64,000 nt of DNA, from the NCBI RefSeq assembly GCF_003122215.1, contig NZ_QEYD01000016.1, positions 1 to 64,000 of the forward strand, in the 5' to 3' direction. Source of the stretch: Pararhodobacter marinus. Lineage in GTDB: Bacteria; Pseudomonadota; Alphaproteobacteria; Rhodobacterales; Rhodobacteraceae. Within the stretch, counting starts at the first letter, position 1. Each line of letters starts with the position of its first letter. Below, piece by piece: positions 45,477 through 53,018 of the stretch. Under the pieces are notes generated by a model that saw only the letters and a program-made list of their open reading frames with translations, did no database searches and had not been told where the DNA came from. The translations under genes were made by a program, and so were the position numbers.

Positions 45477-45562
45477 GGGGGGCGCTGCCCCCCTCGCGCT
45501 GCGCGCTCACCCCCCGGGATATTTCCGGCGTAAAGATGCGCGGTTAACGACGTATTCACGCC
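45477..45562 (+). repeat. Recurrent intergenic element, copy c
   Basis: GGGGGGC-GCT-GCCCCCC (45477-45493), a second inverted repeat CGCGCTGCGCG, then CACCCCCCGGGATATTTCCG followed by GCGTAAAGATG, then GCGCGGTTAACGACGTATTC and ACGCC. The last part is the same as the end of copy d, with a TTAA-N7-TTCA spacing. It directly follows the HAD gene. Confidence 0.78.
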
Positions 45563-45563
45563 C

Positions 45564-45622
45564 CATCTTTGTTCTCAAAATATCCACGGAGGGGGGCCGG
45601 GGGAGGGGCGTGCCTCTCCCCC
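45564..45622 (-). repeat. Recurrent intergenic element, reverse copy
   Basis: Reading the minus strand: GGGGGAGAGGCACGCCCCTC and CCCC form a hairpin, then CCCCCCTCCGTGGATATTTT followed by GAGAACAAAGATG. It faces the copy c end to end and follows the ketopantoate-reductase-like gene in the minus direction. So each of the two convergent genes has its own element. Confidence 0.7.
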
Positions 45623-45652
45623 GGGCGGGGGTGCGGGGGCGGCAGCCCCCGC

Positions 45653-46639
45653 TCACGCGGGAACGGTTCTCAGGTCGGCCAGAAGGGCGGAGGCGCTCAG
45701 GTTTCGGCCGGTTCGTGCGGCCTCGATCACCAGCGCGGTCAACCGGGCATTGACCGGTGCGGTCCGGCCCAGCCTTTCGGCCAGCCGCGCGACGGCGCCG
45801 TTCAGGGCGTCGAGTTCCGGCGCGCGCCCTGCCCGCAGATCGTCGGCCATGGACGAGCGCGCCAGCGGGTCGATGGCCAGCATCTGCGCCGCCACAAGCC
45901 GAAACAGCGGATCGGGCAGCCGCAGCACGCGCGGGATCCAGCGCGCGGGCAGGGGCGAGAGGCGGGCGAGGGGTTGACCGGCCTCGTGACAGAGCGCGAG
46001 GAATTCCTCCTGCGCCAGCGCGAGGCAGCGCCGGTAATCGCGCTGTTCGAGCTGGGCGCGCAGCGGCAGGCCCGACAGCGCGTTGATCGCATTGTTGAGG
46101 TTGAGCATCAGCTTGGCCCAGAGAACGGGCGCCATGTCGGCATGGATTTGCAGCGGCAGACCGGCGGCGGTGAAGGCCCCCTGCACCGCATCGGGCACCG
46201 GCCCGCTATGCAGCGCCCCCCCGGTGCCCCGGTGCAGCGCGTCCTCCTCCTGCCAGGCGACGTTGAAGGCGACCATGCCGGGGACCACCGGGTGTTCCAG
46301 AACGCGGGCCAGCGTGGCGGCGTTGTCAATGCCGTTCTGCAGGCTGATGATCGGGATGCCGGGCGTCAGGGACGCTTTCAGGGCTACGGCCGTTTCGGTG
46401 TCGCGGCTTTTCACGCAGATCAGAACCAGATCCGCCCCTGCCGCGCCCTCTGCCCCCGGGGCGAAGCGCAGCGGCCCGGTCCGCACGCGCCCGCCGTCGA
46501 AATCCGTCAGCTCGAGCCCCCGTGCCAGCGCGGGGGCGAGGCGCGGGCGCCCGATCAGCGTCACCCCCGCGCCGCCCGCGGCGAGCCGGCCACCGATATA
46601 GCACCCGACGGCTCCTGCGCCGAAAACCGCGATTCTCAT
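45653..46639 (-). CDS. 2-dehydropantoate 2-reductase family protein
   Basis: A 328-residue ketopantoate-reductase-type oxidoreductase. The N-terminal Rossmann start [20 protein letters not shown] is the NADPH loop. The central catalytic Lys region is [32 protein letters not shown]-like strand is seen as [34 protein letters not shown] gives a ribosome site before the ATG at 46639. It could make D-pantoate for CoA synthesis, but many relatives act on other 2-oxo acids, so panE is not asserted. It diverges from dapF across 60 bases. Confidence 0.87.
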   Translation of the reverse strand: MRIAVFGAGAVGCYIGGRLAAGGAGVTLIGRPRLAPALARGLELTDFDGGRVRTGPLRFAPGAEGAAGADLVLICVKSRDTETAVALKASLTPGIPIISLQNGIDNAATLARVLEHPVVPGMVAFNVAWQEEDALHRGTGGALHSGPVPDAVQGAFTAAGLPLQIHADMAPVLWAKLMLNLNNAINALSGLPLRAQLEQRDYRRCLALAQEEFLALCHEAGQPLARLSPLPARWIPRVLRLPDPLFRLVAAQMLAIDPLARSSMADDLRAGRAPELDALNGAVARLAERLGRTAPVNARLTALVIEAARTGRNLSASALLADLRTVPA

Positions 46640-46699
46640 GGCCGATCCCCTTCCGTCTCCCACTGGCAGCGCCCGGCGAAAGCGCCTATATGCCCCGCC

Positions 46700-47527
46700 A
46701 TGACCAACACAGCCCAGAGCCTTCCCTTCCGCAAGATGCACGGAGCCGGCAACGACTTCGTGATCCTCGATTCGCGCGGGCGCGACCGGGTGACGACGCC
46801 GAAACTGGCGGCGGCTTTGGGCGACCGGCACCGGGGGGTGGGGTTCGATCAGCTGGCCGAGCTGCACGATGCCGGGAATGCCGATTTGGCGCTCGATTTC
46901 TGGAACAGCGACGGGACCATGGCGGGCGCCTGCGGCAATGCCACGCGCTGTGTGGCCTCGATGGTGATGGACGAGACCGGGCGCGACGCTCTGACCATCC
47001 GTACCGCGCGGGGGCTTCTGGCCGCCGAGCGCCGCAACGGCCGCGTCTGGGTCAATATGGGTCCGCCGCTGACCGATTGGGACAAGATCCCGCTCAGCGC
47101 GCCGCAGGACAGCCTGCATCTGCCGCTCGACGGCGACCCGGTGGGTGTGGGCATGGGCAATCCGCATTGCGTCTTCATCACCCATGACGCCGAGAAGGTC
47201 GCGCTGGAAGAGCAGGGCGCGCGGGTCGAGCGCGATCCGCTGTTTCCCGAGCGCACGAATGTCGAATTCATCAGCCTGCTGGGCGAGGATCACCTGCGCA
47301 TGCGGGTCTGGGAACGCGGCACCGGCGTGACGCTGGCCTGCGGCTCGGGCGCCTGCGCGGCGGCGGTGGCGGCGGTGCGGCGGGGCCTGACCGGGCCGCG
47401 CGTGGTGCTCGATCTCGATGGCGGCAGGCTTGAAGCCGACTGGCGCGACGACGGCGTCTGGCTGACCGGGCCGGTGGCCGAGGTGTTCCGCGCCGAGCTG
47501 ACGGCGGAATTCCTGGCCGGGCTATGA
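46700..47527 (+). CDS. dapF: Diaminopimelate epimerase
   Basis: A 275-residue epimerase that converts LL- to meso-diaminopimelate for lysine and peptidoglycan. The two catalytic Cys are in [14 protein letters not shown] and [14 protein letters not shown]. The opening [17 protein letters not shown] and [12 protein letters not shown] complete the family pattern. ATG 46700 is used; longer frames upstream overlap the divergent gene. The stop overlaps the mtaB start (ATGA, 47524-47527), so they are coupled. Confidence 0.96.
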   Translation: MTNTAQSLPFRKMHGAGNDFVILDSRGRDRVTTPKLAAALGDRHRGVGFDQLAELHDAGNADLALDFWNSDGTMAGACGNATRCVASMVMDETGRDALTIRTARGLLAAERRNGRVWVNMGPPLTDWDKIPLSAPQDSLHLPLDGDPVGVGMGNPHCVFITHDAEKVALEEQGARVERDPLFPERTNVEFISLLGEDHLRMRVWERGTGVTLACGSGACAAAVAAVRRGLTGPRVVLDLDGGRLEADWRDDGVWLTGPVAEVFRAELTAEFLAGL

Positions 47528-48801
47528 GCGGGGCGCCGGATATCACGCCGCCCGTCTTCACGACGCTGGGTTGTCGGCTCAACGCCTATGAGACCGAGGC
47601 GATGAAGGATCTTGCGCAGGCGGCGGGGGTCGCGAATGCGCATGTCGTCAATACCTGCGCGGTCACGGCCGAGGCCGTGCGCAAGGCGCGGCAGGAAATC
47701 CGCCGCATCGCGCGGGAAAATCCCGGCGCCTCGATCATCGTCACAGGCTGCGCCGCGCAGACCGAGCCCGAGACCTTTGCCGCGATGCCCGAAGTCACGC
47801 GGGTAATCGGCAACCACGAGAAAATGCAGCCCGAGACCTGGGTGGGCATGGCGCCCGACCTGATCGGCGAGACCGAGCGCGTGCAGGTCGATGACATCCT
47901 GTCCGTGCGCGAGACGGCGGGCCATCTGATCGACGGCTTCGGCACCCGCGCGCGCGCCTATGTGCAGGTCCAGAACGGCTGCGACCATCGCTGCACCTTC
48001 TGCATCATCCCTTATGGCCGGGGCAATTCGCGCTCGGTCCCGGCGGGGGTGGTGGTCGAGCAGATCAAGCGTCTGGTCGGCGCGGGGTACAATGAAGTGG
48101 TGCTGACGGGGGTCGACCTGACCTCGTGGGGCGCCGATCTGCCGGCCGAGCCGAAGCTGGGCGATCTGGTGCGGCGGATCCTGAAACTGGTGCCCGACCT
48201 TCAGCGGCTGCGGATCTCGTCCATCGATTCGGTCGAGGCCGATCCCGCGCTGATCGAGGCGATCGCCACCGAGCCGCGCCTGATGCCGCATCTGCACCTG
48301 TCCTTGCAGGCGGGCGACGACATGATCCTGAAGCGGATGAAACGCCGCCACCTGCGCGACGACGCGATCCGTTTTTGCGAGGAGATGCGCGCGGCACGGC
48401 CCGACCTGATCTATGGCGCCGACATCATCGCCGGTTTCCCGACCGAAACCGAAGAGATGTTCGAAAACTCGCTGAAGCTGGTCGAGGAATGCGGGCTGAC
48501 ATGGCTGCATGTCTTTCCCTATTCGCCCCGCAAGGGCACGCCCGCGGCGCGGATGCCGCAGGTCGCGAAACCGCAGATCAAGGAGCGCGCGGCGCGGCTG
48601 CGCGCGCTGGGCGAGACGGTCGCCGCGCGCCACCTGGCGCAGCAGGTCGGGCGCGATCACCGCGTGCTGATGGAAAACCCCCGGATGGGCCGGACCGAGC
48701 AATTCACCGAAGTCGTGTTCGAGAGCGACCGCCCGGTCGGCCAGATATTGCCCGCCCGGATCCTGGGGCATGACGGACGGCAGTTGCAGGCGGGTTCCTG
48801 A
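47524..48801 (+). CDS. mtaB: tRNA t6A37 methylthiotransferase
   Basis: A 425-residue radical-SAM methylthiotransferase that turns t6A37 into ms2t6A37 in tRNAs reading ANN codons. The N-terminal UPF0004 domain has the three extra cluster Cys ([26 protein letters not shown]). The radical-SAM CxxxCxxC is [19 protein letters not shown] short TRAM-like end follows. MtaB is preferred over MiaB and RimO because of the TLGCRLNxYE opening and NTCAVTxxA. It overlaps dapF by four bases. Confidence 0.93.
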   Translation: MSGAPDITPPVFTTLGCRLNAYETEAMKDLAQAAGVANAHVVNTCAVTAEAVRKARQEIRRIARENPGASIIVTGCAAQTEPETFAAMPEVTRVIGNHEKMQPETWVGMAPDLIGETERVQVDDILSVRETAGHLIDGFGTRARAYVQVQNGCDHRCTFCIIPYGRGNSRSVPAGVVVEQIKRLVGAGYNEVVLTGVDLTSWGADLPAEPKLGDLVRRILKLVPDLQRLRISSIDSVEADPALIEAIATEPRLMPHLHLSLQAGDDMILKRMKRRHLRDDAIRFCEEMRAARPDLIYGADIIAGFPTETEEMFENSLKLVEECGLTWLHVFPYSPRKGTPAARMPQVAKPQIKERAARLRALGETVAARHLAQQVGRDHRVLMENPRMGRTEQFTEVVFESDRPVGQILPARILGHDGRQLQAGS

Positions 48802-48835
48802 GGGCCGGCGGATGCGCCATGTTCTGCGCGAGGAA

Positions 48836-48930
48836 GGGGGGCTGTCTGCCCCCCTCTTGGCCTTTGGCCAATTCACCCCCCGAGGATATTTGTGGCGTAA
48901 TGATGGGCGGTTAACCGGGTGTTAACGCCG
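48836..48930 (+). repeat. Recurrent intergenic element, copy d (with TTAA-N7-TTAA)
   Basis: GGGGGGC-TGTCT-GCCCCCC (48836-48854), a second inverted repeat TTGGCCTTTGGCCAA, then TTCACCCCCCGAGGATATTT followed by GTGGCGTAATGATGGGC, then GGTTAACCGGGTGTTAACGC. The last part has TTAA (48911-48914), seven bases, TTAA (48922-48925), a full CtrA-like pattern. The element lies between convergent mtaB and the acyl-CoA synthetase gene. Confidence 0.8.
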
Positions 48931-48996
48931 GATCGCTGTCCTTTGGAATGCCCGGAAGGGATAGGCGAGCTCGGCGTAGCGGAGCGCTGGCGCGCG

Positions 48997-50892
48997 TCAG
49001 ACCTTTTCCCACGGGACCGAGAACTGGCCCAGGATCTCGGTCAGTTTCGCGTCATCCACCCCGGGCGCCGCGTCGATGCGGGCCACGAGGCCGCGTTTCT
49101 TGTCCTCGATCACCTCGGCCACCGTCGCGTCGAGCTTCGCCTCTTTCAGCGTCTCGTCGAAGACCCGGGTGATCGCCAGCCGCCGCAGGTCGGGTTTGAA
49201 GACCTTGCCGACCGCGGTTTTCGGCAATTCGGGCAGAATCTCGATGTATTTCGGCACCGCCGCGCGTTCGGGGATGCGGTTCGCGGCGTGATCGGCCAGG
49301 TCGCGCTCGGTCACCGTCTTGCCGCCCACCAGTTCGACATAGGCGCAGGGCAATTCGCCCGCCTTGGCGTCGGGCTGGCCGATGGCGCCGACGAAGGCGA
49401 CCGAGGGATGGCTGAGCAGCGCCTCCTCGATCATCGCCGGGTCGATATTATGCCCGCCGCGGATGATCAGGTCCTTGGCGCGGCCGGTGATCCACAGATA
49501 GCCATCGGCGTCGATCCGTCCCAGATCGCCGGTGCGCAGCCAGCTTCCATCCGCGTAAAGCCCGTCATTCTTGGCTTTCTCGGTATAGGTCGAACCGGGG
49601 ATCACGCCGGGGTTGGAGATGCAGATCTCGCCCACCTCGTCGGGGCCGCATTCCTTGCTGACGCCGCCATCGGCGCCGTGATGCAGGATGCGCACGTTGC
49701 AATAGGGGAAGGGGATGCCGACCGAGCCCACCTTCTTCTCGCCGCTGATCGGGTTGCAGGACACGAGGCAGGTGGCCTCGGTCAGCCCGTAGCCTTCGAT
49801 GATCGACACGCCGGTCGCTTCCTCGAACCGGCGGTAGAGTTCCTGCGGCAGCGGGGCCGAGCCCGAGAAACCGCTCTTGAGGCTGGCGATATCGGCATTG
49901 ACCGGGCGTTGCATCAGGGCCGACAGCGCGGTCGGCACGGTGATCACGAAGGTCGCCTGCCAGCGTTCGATCAGCTTCCAGAAATTGTCGAACACCCCGT
50001 CGCCCCGGTAGCCCGCGGGCGTCGGCATCACCACATGCGCGCCCGCGCAGGTGACCGACATCAGCACCGGATAGGCCGCGAAGACGTGGAAAAGCGGCAG
50101 CGGGCAGAGCACGACGTCGGTTTCGCTCATCAAGAGCGTCGCGCCGATCCAGCCGTTATAGAGGATGCCCGAATGGCGGTGCTGGGCAACCTTGGGCAGG
50201 CCCGTGGTGCCGCCGGTATGGAAATAGGCGCAGACCGGGTCGTTCTTGGCCTGATCGAAGGTCAGCCGCTGCGAGGGCTGCTTTTCCATCTCGCGGTAGA
50301 AGCTCAGGACGCGCGCGGTGTGGTGCACCGGGTTCTTGGGCCGGATCAGCGGGATGATCATCTTCTTGATGCCGGTCACGTAGTGGTTGAGATCCACCTC
50401 GAGCACGGTCTTCACGGAGGGCGCGTTCGCCACCGCCTCGGCCACTTTCTGCGCCACGTCGGATTTCGGGAAGGCGCGCAGCGTGACGACGACTTTGGCC
50501 TTCGTCTCGCGCAGGATTCCGGCGATCTTCTCGGGCTCCATCAGCGGGTTGATCGGGTTGACGATCCCCGCCGTCATCGCGCCGAACAGCGTGATCGCGG
50601 TTTCGTTGATCGTGGGCAGCACGAAGGCCACGGTGTCGGTCGGCCCCACACCGAGGCTGCGAAACAGGTTCGCGGCCTGTGTGACCTTGGCGTGGAACTC
50701 GGTCCAGGTCAGCGTTTCGGCAGCGGCGCCGTCATCCGAGAACAGCTGGAACGAGACGGCATTGCGCCGGCCATGCGTCAGCGCGGTGCGCGTGACCTGA
50801 TCGTAGACCGTGGCGGGCATGTCCCGGTCCGCCCAGGGCATTTCGGCCTCGATGGCGTTGCGATCCGCAAGGCTTGCGAATTTGCTCGTCAT
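48997..50892 (-). CDS. Acyl-CoA synthetase (AMP-dependent ligase family)
   Basis: A 631-residue member of the ANL superfamily that activates a carboxylic acid to its CoA thioester through an adenylate. Core motifs: YFHTGGTTGLPKVAQHRHSG (phosphate loop), IIEGYGLTEATCLVS (A5) and SWLRTGDLGRIDADGYLWIT with GRAKDLIIRGGHNID (A7-A8), then LPKTAVGKVFKPDLRR with the A10 Lys. CTGGGAGGACGACACAA before the ATG is a good ribosome site. Its chain-length preference is unknown. It follows the hydrolase gene by 102 bases in a lipid-related set with an SCP2 protein. Confidence 0.93.
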   Translation of the reverse strand: MTSKFASLADRNAIEAEMPWADRDMPATVYDQVTRTALTHGRRNAVSFQLFSDDGAAAETLTWTEFHAKVTQAANLFRSLGVGPTDTVAFVLPTINETAITLFGAMTAGIVNPINPLMEPEKIAGILRETKAKVVVTLRAFPKSDVAQKVAEAVANAPSVKTVLEVDLNHYVTGIKKMIIPLIRPKNPVHHTARVLSFYREMEKQPSQRLTFDQAKNDPVCAYFHTGGTTGLPKVAQHRHSGILYNGWIGATLLMSETDVVLCPLPLFHVFAAYPVLMSVTCAGAHVVMPTPAGYRGDGVFDNFWKLIERWQATFVITVPTALSALMQRPVNADIASLKSGFSGSAPLPQELYRRFEEATGVSIIEGYGLTEATCLVSCNPISGEKKVGSVGIPFPYCNVRILHHGADGGVSKECGPDEVGEICISNPGVIPGSTYTEKAKNDGLYADGSWLRTGDLGRIDADGYLWITGRAKDLIIRGGHNIDPAMIEEALLSHPSVAFVGAIGQPDAKAGELPCAYVELVGGKTVTERDLADHAANRIPERAAVPKYIEILPELPKTAVGKVFKPDLRRLAITRVFDETLKEAKLDATVAEVIEDKKRGLVARIDAAPGVDDAKLTEILGQFSVPWEKV

Positions 50893-50994
50893 TTGTGTCG
50901 TCCTCCCAGACGCGCCTGTCGCGATCAGGCGATCTTGGCGCGAAGACAGGGGGGTTGCAATCGCCCGCTCCGCCTGCCGTCGCGTCGCTGTCTT

Positions 50995-51930
50995 TCAGCT
51001 AGCGTGACGCGCGAACAAGGCCATGCTGCGGCCCAGGAAATCGTCGCGGATTTCGGCGCGCTCCATCAGCAATTCATGCCGGGCGCCGGGATATTCGACC
51101 AGCTCGGCGCCGGGCCAGTTGGCAACGCGCGCGCGAATCTGCGCGGGGCCGACGATGGCCTCGTCGAGGCCCAGCCCGAACAGGGCCGGGATCGCGGGCG
51201 AGGGCGCTTGCGCCAGCGCTGCCATCTCGCGCAGGGCCGCCCCCATCCAGCGCAGCGAGGGTCCGCCCAGCCCGAAGCGCGGCTCGGCGGCGATCTGCGC
51301 CTTCATCCGCGCGTATTGCTCGGGGTCGGTGGTCAGGTTGTTTCCCTCGAACCGCTCGGTCGCGATGCCATAGGTCGGACCCGTGGTCGGTGCATAGCCG
51401 TTGTCCAGCCGGAAGAGCCGCGCCAGTCCCGCCACAAGCCCCAAGGCGCGCAATTGCCCCGCCGGGTTCGACAGGCCCAGCATCGGCGCGCTGAAGGCGA
51501 TGGCGGGCGGGGTCTTGCCGCGGATCAGCCCGCGCAGCGCGATGCAGCCGCCCATGGAATGCGCGAGCCACGGCACGCGCGCGCCGGCGATGTCGCGGAT
51601 CGCGTCGAGCGCCACGTCCAGATCGCGCTGGAATTCGGCGAAATCGCCCACATGCCCCTTCAGCCCGTCACTGAAGGCCCGGTCGGCCAGCCCCTGTCCG
51701 CGCCAGTCCAGCGCGAAACTGCCCCAGCCGGCGGCGTGCAGATCGCGCGCCACCAGCCCGTATTTCTCGATATACTCGGTGCGCCCGGGCAGGATCAGCA
51801 CATGGCCCTTGCCGCCTTCGGGCGCGGGCCAGTGGCCAAGCCGGATGCGAGCGCCGTCAAGCGCCGTCAGGTACCGCGCATGGCCGCCCGGCGGGCCGCC
51901 ATCCCGTTCAAGCGGGCGCGCGACGGCCAT
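50995..51930 (-). CDS. Alpha/beta hydrolase (lysophospholipase-like, S33/Hydrolase_4)
   Basis: A 311-residue serine hydrolase. Nucleophile elbow LAHSMGGCIALRG, opening oxyanion-strand HVLILPGRTEYIEKYG, and DWRGQGLADR follow the monoglyceride-lipase/lysophospholipase (PldB-like) pattern. The late ARHELLMERAEIRDD carries the His of the triad. It should hydrolyse a lipid ester in the cytoplasm. It starts nine bases after the SCP2 gene stop, so the two are in one operon, and the acyl-CoA synthetase gene comes next. Confidence 0.9.
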   Translation of the reverse strand: MAVARPLERDGGPPGGHARYLTALDGARIRLGHWPAPEGGKGHVLILPGRTEYIEKYGLVARDLHAAGWGSFALDWRGQGLADRAFSDGLKGHVGDFAEFQRDLDVALDAIRDIAGARVPWLAHSMGGCIALRGLIRGKTPPAIAFSAPMLGLSNPAGQLRALGLVAGLARLFRLDNGYAPTTGPTYGIATERFEGNNLTTDPEQYARMKAQIAAEPRFGLGGPSLRWMGAALREMAALAQAPSPAIPALFGLGLDEAIVGPAQIRARVANWPGAELVEYPGARHELLMERAEIRDDFLGRSMALFARHAS

Positions 51931-51939
51931 CGCCGCGCG

Positions 51940-52224
51940 TCAGCCCAGAACCGAGGCGAGCTTCATCGCCTCGCCCATCGAGCCGTCGATCTTCAGCTTG
52001 CCCTGCATGAAGGCCATGGTCGGGTTCACGTCGCCTTCCATGATCGCCTGGAACGTCTCGGCCGAGGCGGTCAGGGTGACATCCGTGTCATCGTCCGATT
52101 CGCGCACGCCCGCGCCGTCCAGAACGATCGAGCCCTCGTTCTCGATGACGAATTTCGCCGAGCCGTCGAAGCTGTCCACCTTGGCCGAAAGCGCTGCGAC
52201 GGCCTGGTCGATGATCTCGCTCAT
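51940..52224 (-). CDS. SCP2 sterol-carrier-like protein
   Basis: A 94-residue single SCP2 domain, a lipid-binding fold for fatty acyl chains. Typical features are FVIENEGSIVLDGAG, DVTLTASAETFQAIMEGDVN and AFMQGKLKIDGSMGEAMKLA. It is the first gene of the set SCP2, hydrolase, acyl-CoA synthetase. It may pass acyl groups between the hydrolase and the ligase. The start ATG at 52224 is 89 bases from the divergent TPR gene start. Confidence 0.92.
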   Translation of the reverse strand: MSEIIDQAVAALSAKVDSFDGSAKFVIENEGSIVLDGAGVRESDDDTDVTLTASAETFQAIMEGDVNPTMAFMQGKLKIDGSMGEAMKLASVLG

Positions 52225-52313
52225 GATGTCTTGTCCTGATCGTGATGGGGGAAGAATTGAACGGGCCCGACGACCCCCTCGCTTTTCCGGTCGGGTACGC
52301 TATTTTCGGGACT

Positions 52314-52931
52314 ATGGCGCAGGCGAAACGCATCCTCAATCCTGTCGTGGCGGCAACGCTGACGTTAACGTCAATTATGACGCCCGCAGCCATGGCCGTG
52401 CCCTTTTCTGCGGCGTTCGTGCCCGCGTTCTTTGCGCGCCCCGCTGGTGCGCAGGCGACCGACCTGGCGACGCTGCTTGATGAACTGGCCGATCCGCAAC
52501 AGGAACGCTGGATGCGCATCGAACGGCAGATCCTGCGCGAATGGGGGCAGTCGGGCTCGGCGACCATCGACTACCTGTTCCAGCGCGGGCAGGAGGCGCT
52601 TCAGGCCGGGCAGGCGGAAACCGCGATCTCGCATTTCAGCGCGGTGATCGATTACGCGCCCGATTTCGCCGAGGCCTGGAACGGTCGCGCCACCGCCTAC
52701 TTTCTGGCCAACAGGCTGGGGCAGTCGCTGTCCGATATCGAACAGGTGCTGCGGCTCAATCCCCATCATTTCGGCGCGCTGGCCGGGCTGGGCCAGATCA
52801 TGGAGCAGCTCGAACGCGATCAGGATGCGCTGAGGGCCTATCGCGCCTCGCTTGCCATCCATCCCCATCAGCAGGGCGTGATCGACGCGATGCGCCGGCT
52901 TGAGCTTGCCTCGGAAGGGCAGGCGCTTTAG
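52314..52931 (+). CDS. Secreted TPR-repeat protein
   Basis: A 205-residue protein. The start at 52314 (MAQAKRILNPVVAATLTLTS) gives a signal-type hydrophobic stretch, with cleavage likely near RPAGAQA. Three tetratricopeptide units follow (about residues 87-120, 121-154 and 155-188; for example AEAWNGRATAYFLANRLGQS and FGALAGLGQIMEQLERDQDA). The ORF start at 52242 would add 24 residues and hide the signal. A role as a periplasmic scaffold is inferred from the fold. It lies 87 bases ahead of the helicase gene. Confidence 0.8.
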   Translation: MAQAKRILNPVVAATLTLTSIMTPAAMAVPFSAAFVPAFFARPAGAQATDLATLLDELADPQQERWMRIERQILREWGQSGSATIDYLFQRGQEALQAGQAETAISHFSAVIDYAPDFAEAWNGRATAYFLANRLGQSLSDIEQVLRLNPHHFGALAGLGQIMEQLERDQDALRAYRASLAIHPHQQGVIDAMRRLELASEGQAL

Positions 52932-53018
52932 CACCGGGCGGGCCGGGCGCGTCACAAACGTTTCGGGCGAGAAGCCCGTGGACATCAAGCCCGTGGACCG
53001 AGGCAGCAGGCAGATCGC

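Noticed and set aside
45451-45652. A small gene in the gap between the HAD and ketopantoate-reductase-like genes
   Set aside because: The gap is filled by two facing copies of the recurrent element. The open frames in it are C/G-run artefacts.
48919-52239. A 1106-codon open frame on the plus strand
   Set aside because: It is antisense to the acyl-CoA synthetase, hydrolase and SCP2 genes, which have clear motifs. Its product is Arg/His/Gly-rich with no fold, as expected for GC-rich antisense frames.
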